DNA from: Reichenbachiella agariperforans
Lineage (GTDB): Bacteria; Bacteroidota; Bacteroidia; Cytophagales; Cyclobacteriaceae
Assembly: GCF_900142205.1 (NCBI RefSeq)
Contig: NZ_FRAA01000004.1
Coordinates: 186,001-250,000, forward strand
Length of the DNA: 64,000 nt
Reading direction: 5' to 3'
The notes under the pieces were generated by a model that saw only the letters and a list, made by a program, of their open reading frames with translations, ran no database searches and was not told the DNA's origin. The translations under genes and the position numbers were made by a program. This document shows positions 36,089 through 46,816 of the stretch, in pieces. Position 1 is the stretch's first letter; every line of letters begins with the position of its first letter.

Positions 36089-36153
36089 CAGAAAAAACAT
36101 TATAGAATTAACTGGCGATCAGAATACTAGGAACTGCATCGCCCTATAAATAA

Positions 36154-37389
<1,236 letters not shown>

Positions 37390-37390
37390 C

Positions 37391-37416
37391 AAAAAAGCAG
37401 GAGGAATCCTGCTTTT
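37391..37416. terminator. bidirectional intrinsic terminator
   Basis: AAAAGCAGGA (37393-37402) and TCCTGCTTTT (37407-37416) form a perfect 10-bp stem with a GGAA loop. It ends in T residues on plus and a T6 run on minus. It serves both spt on plus and the DUF6048 gene on minus. Confidence 0.88.
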
Positions 37417-37443
37417 CATTTCCCTTAATACTCTTTTAGCTTT

Positions 37444-38151
37444 TTAGTTTTCAGATTGCTTTGGCGATATCATACGTGGTTTGGCTGGTACTGGCTTTTT
37501 CCTGAATCCAAAACGGTAAATCACGTAGTAGTTAAATCCAAAAACACTTGTCTTAGACGCCTCTCCATAGCCAGGTATCTCAAAGGGCTCTAATGTATCT
37601 ACACCATCAAGGTCTTTCGCCAATTTAAAACGAATAGTATATCCCATATAAAGTGGACCTGCTATTCGTACATTCAAGCCCATAGTAGCCTCCAACCATC
37701 TCGCTTGTAAATCATCATTGCTAAAAGCCAGCTGTTTTTCAGACCAAAAATCCTCCGCAGTAAGTGAGTAATCTATCTTATCCGAAAAATCAGATTGTGC
37801 ATACATCAACCCAAAACATATAACATTCCGGTTCTTATTATAAGGAATAAGATTGATTTGTGGCCCTACTCTAAAAAAATTACCCGTACTCGAATAATCA
37901 AAACCATCACCGCTTGAACTTAGCACAGTCCGTCCCGCATCTACGGCTAAGTAATAAAAATCAAAATCGATTTTAGCCTGAAACTCGGTCTGAACATCCC
38001 CTGAAGCTAATCGCCCTAATCCAACTACATCAGCAGCAATAAAAAACTCAGAAGGTTTCCAGTCCCTAACTCTTTTTTCATAAACCTGTGCCTCAGCCTG
38101 TGCCACCGACAGCAAGGCTGCCAGACTAATTATATACTTGAATATTTTCAT
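37444..38151 (-). CDS. DUF6048 family outer-membrane beta-barrel-type protein
   Basis: This 235-residue protein starts at the ATG at 38151 (residues KIFKYIISL), which provides a clean signal peptide ending in AEAQ; the track-length version adds 15 unlikely residues. The mature part is beta-rich, with RDWKPSEFFIAADVVGLG, NFFRVGPQINLIPY and VFGFNYYVIYRFGFR at the end. This fits the DUF6048 group, always found after DUF6452 genes. The basic proline-rich tail may be periplasmic. Its start overlaps the DUF6452 3' end by 26 bases, implying coupled translation. Confidence 0.82.
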   Translation of the reverse strand: MKIFKYIISLAALLSVAQAEAQVYEKRVRDWKPSEFFIAADVVGLGRLASGDVQTEFQAKIDFDFYYLAVDAGRTVLSSSGDGFDYSSTGNFFRVGPQINLIPYNKNRNVICFGLMYAQSDFSDKIDYSLTAEDFWSEKQLAFSNDDLQARWLEATMGLNVRIAGPLYMGYTIRFKLAKDLDGVDTLEPFEIPGYGEASKTSVFGFNYYVIYRFGFRKKPVPAKPRMISPKQSEN

Positions 38152-38584
38152 CAATAGAACTATCAATTGTTGATTGTATGACCGAAACAGAGTCAAATGT
38201 ATGATACACTATCTTTAGGTTTTGATACTTAAAAAATGGACCACATCGTTCAGACAGCCATTCCAATTTCCTATCATACTTCAATTGAATCGTGTCAATA
38301 GAAACACCTGTTACGAAATAATAAGCCAATGTATCAGCAGATGGGTTGAGAGGAAAAGTAAAAACGGACAAAGTATCAGCGCTCGTGTACAACAATGAAT
38401 CTGTCCCTGCTGTTCCTATTAAATCATATCTCAACGTATCAATTTCCAACGTCTCGAAATCGTAGAACCCCATATTTATCTCGTCATAGGGACGCTCCAA
38501 ATCACATTCAGGCTCATTCTGACAAGCCATCAAAAAAAACAGTGACCCCAAAATCACTACAGAAAACAACACGAAATTCTTCAT
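38126..38584 (-). CDS. DUF6452 family lipoprotein
   Basis: This 152-residue protein has a lipoprotein signal with lipobox FLMAC. The mature part begins with QNEPECDLERPYDEINMGFYD and has the beta-rich DUF6452 pattern with conserved cysteines (EC near the start, RCGPFF near the end). Fewer than twenty residues are quoted at each site; the run of D/E and Y is typical. It is always paired with a DUF6048 protein. The pair may form an outer-membrane module of unknown role. Confidence 0.82.
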   Translation of the reverse strand: MKNFVLFSVVILGSLFFLMACQNEPECDLERPYDEINMGFYDFETLEIDTLRYDLIGTAGTDSLLYTSADTLSVFTFPLNPSADTLAYYFVTGVSIDTIQLKYDRKLEWLSERCGPFFKYQNLKIVYHTFDSVSVIQSTIDSSIDENIQVYN

Positions 38585-38611
38585 CTCATCACTAACATTT
38601 CGATTGCTAAG

Positions 38612-39397
38612 TTACTTATATATCTTGAATCCGTTTGCTTCAAGAAGGTAGAGCACTCCGTCAAAATATCTAAACTTATTAGAGGCGACTTTAGGCAAGG
38701 GCAAAGCTCTCTTCTTTTGACTGTATAGGTTCACAAACTGTAACATACCTTCATTCACATAATATAATTCATCTCTAAAAAAACCTATCTCATCCGCAAC
38801 CACCTCTAGTTCAAAAAGAAAATTTCCCAAATTATCAAACACAAAAACACCTTGTTTAGAGTCTATCAAATAACTCCGGTTGTCATGATTCTTTATGACA
38901 ACATCAGTAGCGCTTCCTTGGTTTAGGACTTGAGCGAGACTCCTCCTTTCGAGCACTTCATTTCGTCCAGGGTCTATTCGAATCAAAGAAAAACTACTCA
39001 TATCCACAAGCCAGATAGTCTGCTGTGAATCTGGTGCTATATCTGAGACAAACCCAAAACCAAAGTCCGCATAATTATATTTGACAGGAGCCGATAGGTA
39101 TCGATTCAAAATAACAATCTCTTGAAAATCTTGATAGAACAAATACACTTTGAACTGACTATTAAAATCTATCTGCTGCACTCTATTGTTGACGAGCGGT
39201 GAGTATTCCAACATCAAGCTACCATCAGCAGTGAACTTCGCCAAATCCCCATTAGTCCTAGTGACATACATCGCACCCTTGCCATCCAACTCCAACTGAT
39301 CAGCATCTTTCCAACTAACCTCCTTATACAGTCTCCACTGTGCTGAGACATCCATCGACCAAACTAGTACACATCCGATGACAAGTATCGATCTCAT
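38612..39397 (-). CDS. secreted propeller-like protein of unknown function
   Basis: This 261-residue protein has a signal peptide (LVIGCVLVWSMDVSAQ) and a repeating beta pattern: GKGAMYVTRTNGDLAKF, SQFKVYLFY, QQTIWLVDMSSFSLIRID and QGVFVFDNLGNFLFEL. Repeats of about 40 residues suggest a beta-propeller of five or six blades. No enzyme motif is visible. Its start overlaps the lpxH stop in an ATGA arrangement, and DUF6452 follows 27 bases after its stop. Co-expression of lpxH and these three envelope genes is therefore likely. Confidence 0.7.
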   Translation of the reverse strand: MRSILVIGCVLVWSMDVSAQWRLYKEVSWKDADQLELDGKGAMYVTRTNGDLAKFTADGSLMLEYSPLVNNRVQQIDFNSQFKVYLFYQDFQEIVILNRYLSAPVKYNYADFGFGFVSDIAPDSQQTIWLVDMSSFSLIRIDPGRNEVLERRSLAQVLNQGSATDVVIKNHDNRSYLIDSKQGVFVFDNLGNFLFELEVVADEIGFFRDELYYVNEGMLQFVNLYSQKKRALPLPKVASNKFRYFDGVLYLLEANGFKIYK

Positions 39398-40149
39398 AGC
39401 GAGAAGTAAAGTAGTTTCAGTTCATCCCCATCAAACTCAGCATAACTATCTCTATCCATCCAATCTCCAAGATTGCAATACACAGCTCCATTTGACAACT
39501 CATGATAGCGATCTACATGACTATCGCCATAGATATAAAAATCATGGTATTGAGATCCTTGCATCCTTTCACTATGTGCGATCAAATGCTTATCACAACT
39601 CGTTCCCTTCTGACTATGCCTGCTTTTTCCTGACCATAAATTGGCCAATGTAATCCCGACATCAGGGTGCAGCCAACTAAACAGCCATTGGCAAACTGGA
39701 TTAGTAAACACTTTCTTGATTACGCGAAATTTACCATCCAAGGGATTCAAGCCGTCCCCATGTGCAATAAAAAACTTCCGTCCCCCTATGATCAAAGACT
39801 GCGATTGATGCAAAATAGTCGCACCCAACTGCTCTTTTAGATAATCGCCAAGCCATAGGTCATGATTCCCTACGAAGACAACAATCTCTATCCCACGATC
39901 TGACAGCTCCGCAAGTTTTCCTAAAAAACGCACATACCCCTTAGGTACAACATGCCGGTACTCGAACCAAAAATCAAATAAGTCTCCCACCAAAAATAGC
40001 ACTTGCGCATCAGCAGCAACATAATCTAGCCACGCTATGATCCGTCGCTCCCGGTCCAAAGACGTCTCAAAATCAGGCGCACCCAGATGAAAATCACTGG
40101 CGAAGTAAACCTTCTTACCTTCAGCTAATATGGGGATGTCGATATTCAT
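39394..40149 (-). CDS. lpxH: UDP-2,3-diacylglucosamine diphosphatase (LpxH)
   Basis: LpxH hydrolyses UDP-2,3-diacylglucosamine to lipid X in lipid A synthesis. This 251-residue calcineurin-like phosphoesterase shows the metal-binding motifs SDFHLG, GDLFDFWFEY, GNHDLW, HGDGLN and the final GDSHVDRY. The ATG at 40149 is used because the nine extra residues of the longer reading come from the terminator hairpin of ftsH (40151-40175). It heads a four-gene envelope cluster on minus. Confidence 0.94.
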   Translation of the reverse strand: MNIDIPILAEGKKVYFASDFHLGAPDFETSLDRERRIIAWLDYVAADAQVLFLVGDLFDFWFEYRHVVPKGYVRFLGKLAELSDRGIEIVVFVGNHDLWLGDYLKEQLGATILHQSQSLIIGGRKFFIAHGDGLNPLDGKFRVIKKVFTNPVCQWLFSWLHPDVGITLANLWSGKSRHSQKGTSCDKHLIAHSERMQGSQYHDFYIYGDSHVDRYHELSNGAVYCNLGDWMDRDSYAEFDGDELKLLYFSL

Positions 40150-40150
40150 C

Positions 40151-40175
40151 AAAAAAAATGGGACACAAAGTCCCA
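40151..40175 (-). terminator. intrinsic terminator after ftsH
   Basis: On minus, TGGGAC and GTCCCA form a perfect 6-bp stem around TTTGT, followed by eight T residues. It lies about 50 bases after the ftsH stop and directly before the lpxH ATG. Confidence 0.85.
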
Positions 40176-40225
40176 AATTAGTTTTTTAGTATAATTAATC
40201 AGCAGAGAGCGACCACAATCCCTCT

Positions 40226-42289
40226 CTACATTTTTTCGTTCGTAGAATCTTCTTCCTCTACTTCAGTCTTAACAGTAGTTTTTAACTCTTCTAGTGCCTC
40301 CTCATTCTTCATTTCTTGAGGTCCTTTATCACTTCCGCTTCCGTTAGTAAAAGCCTCATAATTTGTTTCCTTTTCGAAAGGCCTCTTTCCAATCAAACGC
40401 TCTAAATCGGCTTGAAAAATAATTTCCTTCTCTAACAAAGACTGAGCAATTTTCTCAAGATCATCACGCTTATCGATCAACAGAGCTTTCGTTCTCGCGT
40501 AAGCCTGATCGATAATAGATTTCACTTCCTTATCAATCTTCTCGGCAGTAGCATCCGAATATGGCTTATTAAAATTATACTCTGACTGCTTAGAATCATG
40601 GAAAGAAAGGTTACCAATAGCCTCGTTCATACCATATACCGTCACGATGCTATAGGCTACTTTAGTAATTCGCTCCAGATCGCTGAGCGCGCCGGTAGAT
40701 ATCTTACCAAAAATAATCTCCTCAGCAACTCGACCTCCTAGTGCCATACACATTTCATCCAAAAGCTGTTCCGTTTGATACAGGTACTGCTCCTTAGGCA
40801 AGTACTGTGCATACCCCAAGGCAGCCAAACCTCTCGGTACGATACTCACCTTGACCAATGGATCTGCATGCTCTAAGTACCATCCTGCCACTGCGTGACC
40901 TGCCTCATGATAGGCTACAATCTTTTTCTCTTCAGGAGAAATAATTTTCGTCTTCTTCTCCAAACCACCAATCACACGATCGATAGCATCTTGAAAATCA
41001 ATAGCATCTACTGCCTTTTTATCCTTTCTAGCCGCGATCAAAGCAGCCTCGTTACAAACGTTAGCAATCTCTGCTCCCGCAAAACCAGGTGTCTGAGCAG
41101 CTAGCTTTCTAGAATCTATATCTTTTGCAACCTTCAAAGGCTCCAAGTGCACTTTGAATATAGCATCTCTACCAATGATATCTGGCTTGTCTATCCCAAT
41201 CTGTCTATCAAAACGTCCTGGTCTCAACAATGCAGAATCCAATACATCTGGCCTATTAGTTGCTGCTAGGATAATCACCCCAGTATCTGTAGAAAATCCA
41301 TCCATTTCTACCAACAGAGAATTAAGCGTATTTTCTCTTTCATCATTAGAACCAGGCATCTGCCCCTTTCCTCTAGATCGACCGATTGCATCGATCTCAT
41401 CGATAAACACAATACACGGTGCCTTTTCTTTGGCTTGCTTGAAGAGATCTCTCACTCTCGCTGCACCTACCCCCACAAACATCTCTACAAAGTCAGAACC
41501 AGACAGCGTAAAGAAAGGCACGCCAGCCTCTCCAGCGACAGCCTTTGCCAGCAAAGTCTTACCTGTACCAGGAGGGCCTACGAGCAATGCACCCTTCGGA
41601 ATCTTACCCCCTAGTTTGGTGAATTTGGTAGGCGTTTTCAAGAACTCTACGATCTCCTTTACTTCTTCCTTCGCTTCGTCTAGACCTGCTACATTGTCAA
41701 AGGTAATCTTGACTTTGTTCTCCGCATCAAAAAGCGCCGCTTTAGATTTTCCGATATTAAAAATCTGTCCACCAGGGCCTCCTCCACCGGTCATTCTTCT
41801 CATCAAGAACCAAAACCCGAAGATGATGATGATGAAAAATCCAGAATTCAAGAAAATATTGGTATAATCCGAACGCTCATCAACCAAGTACTCGTACTGT
41901 GGGCCATTATTTAGCCTAGCATTCAATTCGTCTTTTTTCTTGACGAATATATCCTTGCTCTCTATTTTAAAGAAATACTGAGGGCCGTTTGTAGACATAC
42001 CCAGACTATTCTGATCTTCTAGCTCTAGCTTGTATTTGCTATTGTCTAATGCCTCCTCGTTCAGCGTTACTTCCACGATATTTTGATTCCCTATCAGCGT
42101 CACTTTCTTGATGTCATTACTGAGCACCATACTTTCGAATCGCTTAAAAGAAATCTCCTTTGCTGAATTGTTATTGGAAAAATACGAGATGCCAAAGATG
42201 AAAGTCATCAAGCCAATAATCACCCAAATCTGATAATTGGGCTTATTGGGTTGTGTGGCTGTATTTTTATTTTTTGGTTTTTCCGCCAT
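40226..42289 (-). CDS. ftsH: ATP-dependent zinc metalloprotease FtsH
   Basis: FtsH degrades membrane and some soluble proteins as a membrane-anchored hexamer. The 687-residue protein has an N-terminal span, a periplasmic domain, and a second span ([18 protein letters not shown]). The AAA domain carries Walker A GPPGTGKT, Walker [10 protein letters not shown] and the second region of homology [19 protein letters not shown]. The M41 peptidase domain has the Zn site HEAGH and a third ligand in the ALSDLERIT region. It lies 51 bases after rsfS and ends at a terminator. Confidence 0.97.
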   Translation of the reverse strand: MAEKPKNKNTATQPNKPNYQIWVIIGLMTFIFGISYFSNNNSAKEISFKRFESMVLSNDIKKVTLIGNQNIVEVTLNEEALDNSKYKLELEDQNSLGMSTNGPQYFFKIESKDIFVKKKDELNARLNNGPQYEYLVDERSDYTNIFLNSGFFIIIIFGFWFLMRRMTGGGGPGGQIFNIGKSKAALFDAENKVKITFDNVAGLDEAKEEVKEIVEFLKTPTKFTKLGGKIPKGALLVGPPGTGKTLLAKAVAGEAGVPFFTLSGSDFVEMFVGVGAARVRDLFKQAKEKAPCIVFIDEIDAIGRSRGKGQMPGSNDERENTLNSLLVEMDGFSTDTGVIILAATNRPDVLDSALLRPGRFDRQIGIDKPDIIGRDAIFKVHLEPLKVAKDIDSRKLAAQTPGFAGAEIANVCNEAALIAARKDKKAVDAIDFQDAIDRVIGGLEKKTKIISPEEKKIVAYHEAGHAVAGWYLEHADPLVKVSIVPRGLAALGYAQYLPKEQYLYQTEQLLDEMCMALGGRVAEEIIFGKISTGALSDLERITKVAYSIVTVYGMNEAIGNLSFHDSKQSEYNFNKPYSDATAEKIDKEVKSIIDQAYARTKALLIDKRDDLEKIAQSLLEKEIIFQADLERLIGKRPFEKETNYEAFTNGSGSDKGPQEMKNEEALEELKTTVKTEVEEEDSTNEKM

Positions 42290-42340
42290 TATAATTTTAT
42301 TCTAAAAGTCTTTGTTAACGCTTATTCCTATTCTAGGTTA

Positions 42341-42712
42341 TTAATCTTCGATCTGAGTCAATATAGCATCGCCCCACAGTTTTTCGAGCGAGTAAAATTC
42401 TCTTCGATCTTTTCTAAAGATGTGAACCACTACATCGGCATAATCGAGCAAAATCCACTCTTTGTTTTCTCTACCCTCCTTATGCCATGGGTCTATTTTC
42501 AAGGTCTTGTATACTTCGTCCTCCACTGATTGGGCTATCGCCTCTAGTTGAGTATCCGAAGTACCAGAGCAAATTACGAAATAATTAGCAACTGAGTTGG
42601 TTATATTCTTCAAATCAATGACAACTATATCTGAAGCCTTTCTTTCCTGCATTCCTTGAACCACTACCTCTTCTAAACTATCAGATTTCTGGGCTTCCTT
42701 TACTTCTGTCAT
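42341..42712 (-). CDS. rsfS: ribosome silencing factor RsfS
   Basis: RsfS binds uL14 and blocks subunit joining under nutrient limitation. This 123-residue protein has the family segments ASDIVVIDLKNI, ANYFVICSGTSDTQLEAIA, PWHKEGRENKEWILLDYADVV and VHIFRKDRREFYSLEKLW. The ATG at 42712 (TEVKEAQ) is preferred to an upstream TTG because a perfect -7 element (42733-42740) lies between them. It is divergent from birA across about 40 bases and leads into ftsH. Confidence 0.93.
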   Translation of the reverse strand: MTEVKEAQKSDSLEEVVVQGMQERKASDIVVIDLKNITNSVANYFVICSGTSDTQLEAIAQSVEDEVYKTLKIDPWHKEGRENKEWILLDYADVVVHIFRKDRREFYSLEKLWGDAILTQIED

Positions 42713-42732
42713 ATATTGTCTATAATTTCGTA

Positions 42733-42740
42733 CAAAATTA
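42733..42740 (-). promoter_or_regulatory. -7 element (TAATTTTG) of the rsfS-ftsH promoter
   Basis: On minus the bases read TAATTTTG, an exact TAnnTTTG match, with the rsfS ATG 21 bases further on. No consensus -33 was found. It lies in the short divergent spacer to birA. Confidence 0.45.
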
Positions 42741-42751
42741 ATCAATTAATC

Positions 42752-43504
42752 TTGCATAAATTCTTTGCCAAAACTCGATTTATAGGAAAAAAGGTGATCT
42801 TTCTGCCACAATGTCACTCTACCAATGAAATCGCCATGTCATTGGTTAACAATCGGCACGCCTCTGAAGGACTGATCGTCATGACCGCTGATCAAACCCA
42901 TGGCAAAGGTCAGCGTGGCAACACGTGGCAGTCCGACGCTGGCAAGAACCTGACCTATTCTATCGTTCTCCAGCCTAGATCGCTACACATCTCCCATCAG
43001 TTCCGACTCCATCAGATGATTTCATTAGCTGTTCACGAAGCTTTATCCCCTATTTTACCTCCAGGACTCAAAGTCAAATGGCCCAACGACATCTACTATG
43101 GCGACAAAAAAATAGGCGGCATACTCATCGAAAACACACTTAGAGGAGCTCAAATAGACTATGCCATTATTGGTATTGGAATCAATGTCAATCAAGAGTA
43201 CTTTACTCTTGACAAAGCCACTAGCCTAGCAAAGGTTCGCCAAACGACCTTTGATATAGATCAAATAGCAGAAGACATCTTGATCGCTATGGAAGAACTG
43301 TACGAACCACTATCAGAACCTCTCGCCAACTTAGCTGCCAAATATGAGCAGATACTTTACAGAATCCACGAAACACACCGCTATCAAGCCGAAGGAAAAA
43401 TTTTCCACGGACAAATCACAGGAATCGCCCCTGATGGCAAACTGATGATAGAAGAAAAAGGGAATGTCCATCATTTTGACTTCAAAGAAGTCTCCTTTAT
43501 ATAA
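42752..43504 (+). CDS. birA: biotin--[acetyl-CoA-carboxylase] ligase
   Basis: BirA attaches biotin to carrier proteins such as the BCCP encoded near the right end of this window. The 250-residue protein lacks the N-terminal DNA-binding domain, so it is a simple ligase. Motifs are the substrate segment CHSTNE, the biotin loop GKGQRGNTW, KWPNDIYYGDKKIGGIL and GIGINVNQ. No ATG lies near the family start. The TTG at 42752, giving HKFFAKTRFIGKK, fits homologues best. An earlier TTG at 42716 would overlap the divergent rsfS. Confidence 0.92.
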   Translation: MHKFFAKTRFIGKKVIFLPQCHSTNEIAMSLVNNRHASEGLIVMTADQTHGKGQRGNTWQSDAGKNLTYSIVLQPRSLHISHQFRLHQMISLAVHEALSPILPPGLKVKWPNDIYYGDKKIGGILIENTLRGAQIDYAIIGIGINVNQEYFTLDKATSLAKVRQTTFDIDQIAEDILIAMEELYEPLSEPLANLAAKYEQILYRIHETHRYQAEGKIFHGQITGIAPDGKLMIEEKGNVHHFDFKEVSFI

Positions 43505-43561
43505 AGAGGTTAGCCTATCTATTGGTGTAAATTGGTGACGGTTTATTTCCATGAATTAGTT

Positions 43562-43569
43562 TAACTTTG
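43562..43569 (+). promoter_or_regulatory. -7 element (TAACTTTG) of the ahcY promoter
   Basis: TAACTTTG matches TAnnTTTG exactly. Transcription would start near 43576, giving a leader of about 130 bases before the ahcY ATG. A consensus -33 is not present at 19-21 bases. Confidence 0.5.
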
Positions 43570-43575
43570 CCATCC

Positions 43576-43704
43576 AAAAACAAATGGCATTAATCTCAGG
43601 CGTGCCTGTTAGTATACAGAATAGAACCTGAACCAACACTCGGACGTTAAGCGTCAGAAAATCAAAACCATCTCCTTTGCAAAGGAGGATTGAAATATAA
43701 AGCA
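43576..43704 (+). promoter_or_regulatory. long structured leader of ahcY, possible RNA regulator
   Basis: The leader can form several stems. CAGGC pairs with GCCTG, or TCAGG with CCTGA. CTGT-TAGTAT-ACAG is a short hairpin, and GACG-TTAAG-CGTC lies further on. Last is a perfect 16-base palindrome (43672-43687) that hides an AAGGAGG purine box 16 bases before the ATG. I compared it from memory with SAM-I, SAM-II, SAM-III and SAH riboswitches and saw no match. A regulatory role is inference from leader length and gene function. Confidence 0.4.
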
Positions 43705-45006
43705 ATGATAGATACACAAGTAAAAAACAAAGTAAAGGATATCAGTCTTGCAGGCTGGGGAAGAAAAGAAATCAAACTCGCCGAAGCAGAGATGCCAGGT
43801 CTCATGTCCTTGAGAGAAGAGTATGGCGACAGCAAACCACTCGCTGGAGCTAGAATAGCAGGATGTCTACACATGACCATCCAGACTGCCGTATTGATCG
43901 AGACTTTGATCGAGCTAGGTGCTGAGGTGACATGGTCATCGTGCAACATCTTCTCTACACAAGATCACGCTGCTGCTGCCATCGCTGCTGCTAACATCCC
44001 AGTATTCGCATGGAAAGGCATGAACGAAGAAGAGTTTGACTGGTGTATCGAGCAAACGCTTTTTGCATTCGAGGGAGGAAAGCCACTCAACATGATCCTA
44101 GATGATGGTGGAGACTTGACCAACATGGTACTCGACAGATTCCCTGAACTCGTCAAAGACATCAAAGGTCTATCTGAAGAAACTACTACGGGTGTACACA
44201 GACTGCAGGAGCGCGAAGCGAAAGGCACGCTGCCTATGCCTGCTATCAATGTCAATGACTCGGTAACCAAGTCAAAATTTGACAACAAATACGGCTGTAA
44301 AGAATCTCTCGTCGATGCAATCAGAAGAGCAACAGACGTCATGATGGCTGGTAAAGTAGCCGTCGTAGCTGGATACGGTGACGTTGGAAAAGGATCTGCT
44401 GCATCTCTAAGAGGTGCTGGCGCGAGAGTAATCGTGACGGAGATCGATCCAATATGTGCGTTACAAGCTGCAATGGATGGTTTTGCAGTGAAGAAAATGG
44501 ATGATGCAGTCAAAGAAGGCGACATCATCGTAACCACTACTGGTAACAAAGACATCATCGTAGATCGTCACTTCAAAGCGATGAAAGACAAAGCTATCGT
44601 CTGCAACATTGGTCACTTCGACAATGAAATCGACGTAGCATGGTTGAATACCAACGCTACTAAAGACGAAATCAAACCTCAAGTAGACCTATACACGCTA
44701 GATGGTAAAGAGATTGTGCTCCTAGCAGAGGGGAGACTTGTCAACTTAGGCTGTGCTACAGGACATCCATCATTCGTGATGTCTAACTCGTTCACCAATC
44801 AAACATTGGCACAACTAGAGCTTTGGACAAACACCGATGCATACGAAAACAAAGTATATATGCTCCCTAAACACCTCGATGAGAAGGTAGCAATGCTTCA
44901 CTTAGCAAAAATCGGTGTAGAGCTAGACGTACTATCTACAGAGCAAGCAGAATACATCGGCGTGACAGTAGAAGGACCATACAAACCAGAGTACTACAGA
45001 TACTAA
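43705..45006 (+). CDS. ahcY: adenosylhomocysteinase
   Basis: AhcY hydrolyses S-adenosylhomocysteine to adenosine and homocysteine, removing the product inhibitor of methyltransferases. The 433-residue protein shows the substrate-binding segments [14 protein letters not shown] and [16 protein letters not shown]. The NAD-binding motif [17 protein letters not shown] and the C-terminal KPEYYRY, which reaches into the neighbouring subunit's cofactor site, are also present. I use the ATG at 43705 rather than a TTG at 43690. A terminator follows 25 bases after the stop. Confidence 0.97.
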   Translation: MIDTQVKNKVKDISLAGWGRKEIKLAEAEMPGLMSLREEYGDSKPLAGARIAGCLHMTIQTAVLIETLIELGAEVTWSSCNIFSTQDHAAAAIAAANIPVFAWKGMNEEEFDWCIEQTLFAFEGGKPLNMILDDGGDLTNMVLDRFPELVKDIKGLSEETTTGVHRLQEREAKGTLPMPAINVNDSVTKSKFDNKYGCKESLVDAIRRATDVMMAGKVAVVAGYGDVGKGSAASLRGAGARVIVTEIDPICALQAAMDGFAVKKMDDAVKEGDIIVTTTGNKDIIVDRHFKAMKDKAIVCNIGHFDNEIDVAWLNTNATKDEIKPQVDLYTLDGKEIVLLAEGRLVNLGCATGHPSFVMSNSFTNQTLAQLELWTNTDAYENKVYMLPKHLDEKVAMLHLAKIGVELDVLSTEQAEYIGVTVEGPYKPEYYRY

Positions 45007-45030
45007 TCAGTAGCACCTCTCAAAAGAACC

Positions 45031-45059
45031 AAAGCCCCATCCTACCGATGGGGCTTTTT
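45031..45059 (+). terminator. intrinsic terminator of ahcY
   Basis: AAAGCCCCATC and GATGGGGCTTT are perfect 11-bp arms around CTACC, continuing into a T5 run. It separates ahcY from the converging subtilase gene. Confidence 0.93.
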
Positions 45060-45107
45060 ATTTATTCATCAAGAAGTAACGTAAATAGCCATACTGCTCA
45101 ATCCATC

Positions 45108-46739
45108 CTAATGCCTAATCATCAACTGGTGGGTACTCGTCCCGAACTGGCTCTGCACTTTCATCACATACAGACCTGCGGGATGTGTACTCAGATCTAC
45201 CTCGAACTCTCCAATTCTTTGCTCGTCCACTACCAAAGAAAAGCGCTCCACTTCACGTCCCTCTACATCAACGATCAGTACGGATAGCTTAGATGAGGCA
45301 GGCAACTTTAGTCTCAAATTCATCACATTCGCTACAGGATTAGGATAGATCAATATTTCCTTTTCTTCCAGTACATTCTCTTGATCGATCAGAGACGCTA
45401 GCGCTCTTGCTGCATTGACTCTTCCCCATCCATAGTAGGGATCCCAGCCCTCAACATCTTCTTGGGTGCTTCCTATTTGATCTTCGCAGGATGAGGTCAT
45501 GATTGCAGTCACTTGAGAGGGAGGCAAATCTTCATCTATTGCCAACAAAAGAGATACGACACCTGTTGTCATCGGTGCAGCCATAGAGGTGCCTGCCCAT
45601 ATGTTTCCAGGACGATCCGTACTGTACTGGTTCAGACCCAAGATATAATTACCTGGTGCGATGATATCTATGTGATCGCCATAGTTGCTTCCTCTAGAAG
45701 GGCTACCATTAAACGCCGTACTACGCTGATCATCTGGGTCACTTGCTCCCACAGCCAGCGTGTGATGATATGCTGCTGGATAATTAGGAATCGACGAATT
45801 GCCATTGCCCATACTAGCTACTATCAGCACACCTTTGCGATAGGCATAATCCACCGCTTCTTTCAGAGCCCTAGAATCATCTACTCCTACGAGAGAAAAA
45901 TTGATCACATCGACACCTTCCTGCACCGCATAGTAGATCGCACGAATCCAGTCACTATAGTAGCCGACCTGACTCCCACCCACTACTTTGCAAATCATCA
46001 AGCGACAGTTCCAGTCTATGCCTGCATACCCCAAAGCATTATTACCATTGGCTGCCAGGACGCCTGCGACTGCTGTACCGTGTCCATTGTCATCCATAGG
46101 ATCATTGTCTTCGTTGACAAAGTCCCAACCGAAATAATCATCGATATATCCATTGTGATCATTGTCTTCACCGTCATATCGATCATCATCATTTCGCCAT
46201 AGACGTCCAGCAAACTCCGCATGGTCAGGATTGATGCCGCTATCTATGATTGCTACGGTGATGGATGCACTGCCCTGTGACCGCTCCCAAGCTGACAATG
46301 CTTGTATGTCTGCTCCTGCCTTTGGAGTCCCAAAATTGAAGGTACCGTCGTTGTACAAATACCACTGCTGATCAAACTCTGGGTCATTAGGTACGTCCAT
46401 TGACTGCCCCGCCGCGCGTCCTATATAATCTGGCTCGACGTAACTAAACAACTCCGACTGGTGGTACTGATCGAGTAAGCTATCCAAAGGCTTACTGCCC
46501 GTAAACTCTAGTACAAACAATGATTCCTCAAGACTCTCTCTAGACAAAGACTGAGTTCGAGCCGGGATCGCCAGTTTATGTTCATCGATAACTCTACTCA
46601 GACTGGATTGACTGTCTGGATAGGAAAACAACTGACCTTCTTTGAGTTTGACAATCAATCGTGGCTGAGCTGATAGCGTACTACACACACACCAGAGTAT
46701 ACCCATACAGAACCACCATACGCTAAGACTCATTCTCAT
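45108..46739 (-). CDS. secreted S8 family subtilisin-like peptidase with T9SS sorting domain
   Basis: This 543-residue protease has a signal peptide, an N-terminal prodomain-like part (SYVEPDYIG) and an S8 domain. The catalytic residues are Asp in AIIDSGINPDH, His in DDNGHGTAVAG and Ser in GTSMAAPMTTG. An insert rich in D and N (DNDHNGYIDD) between Asp and His looks like a calcium site. The C-terminal 85 residues are a type A sorting domain (IYPNPVANVMNLRL at its start, HPAGLYVMKV near the end), which directs export through the type IX system. The ATG at 46739 is chosen over the GTG one codon earlier. It is the last gene of the surface cluster. Confidence 0.92.
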   Translation of the reverse strand: MRMSLSVWWFCMGILWCVCSTLSAQPRLIVKLKEGQLFSYPDSQSSLSRVIDEHKLAIPARTQSLSRESLEESLFVLEFTGSKPLDSLLDQYHQSELFSYVEPDYIGRAAGQSMDVPNDPEFDQQWYLYNDGTFNFGTPKAGADIQALSAWERSQGSASITVAIIDSGINPDHAEFAGRLWRNDDDRYDGEDNDHNGYIDDYFGWDFVNEDNDPMDDNGHGTAVAGVLAANGNNALGYAGIDWNCRLMICKVVGGSQVGYYSDWIRAIYYAVQEGVDVINFSLVGVDDSRALKEAVDYAYRKGVLIVASMGNGNSSIPNYPAAYHHTLAVGASDPDDQRSTAFNGSPSRGSNYGDHIDIIAPGNYILGLNQYSTDRPGNIWAGTSMAAPMTTGVVSLLLAIDEDLPPSQVTAIMTSSCEDQIGSTQEDVEGWDPYYGWGRVNAARALASLIDQENVLEEKEILIYPNPVANVMNLRLKLPASSKLSVLIVDVEGREVERFSLVVDEQRIGEFEVDLSTHPAGLYVMKVQSQFGTSTHQLMIRH

Positions 46740-46816
46740 CACTTAACCTTGTTTGTTACCATACTTCAATCCTATTGCTATGGTTGAAAAAACCTAACAA
46801 CATAGACTCATAGCAG

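Noticed and set aside
40150-40176. Longer start of lpxH (MGLCVPFF)
   Set aside because: These codons are the terminator hairpin and T-run of ftsH.
41154-41867. Long plus-strand ORF of 237 codons opposite ftsH
   Set aside because: It lies entirely antisense to a well-conserved gene, lacks any recognisable domain, and its composition (S, P, L-rich) is that of a shadow frame.
43576-43704. Known SAM or SAH riboswitch before ahcY
   Set aside because: I compared the leader with the SAM-I, SAM-II, SAM-III and SAH consensus patterns from memory and found no core match; kept only as an unknown structured leader.
43965-44558. Minus-strand ORF of 197 codons inside ahcY
   Set aside because: It is a shadow of a strongly conserved coding region and has no domain of its own.
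45513-46202. Plus-strand ORF of 229 codons opposite the subtilase gene
   Set aside because: It is antisense to an S8 domain with intact catalytic motifs; the peptide is rich in I, R and C without pattern.
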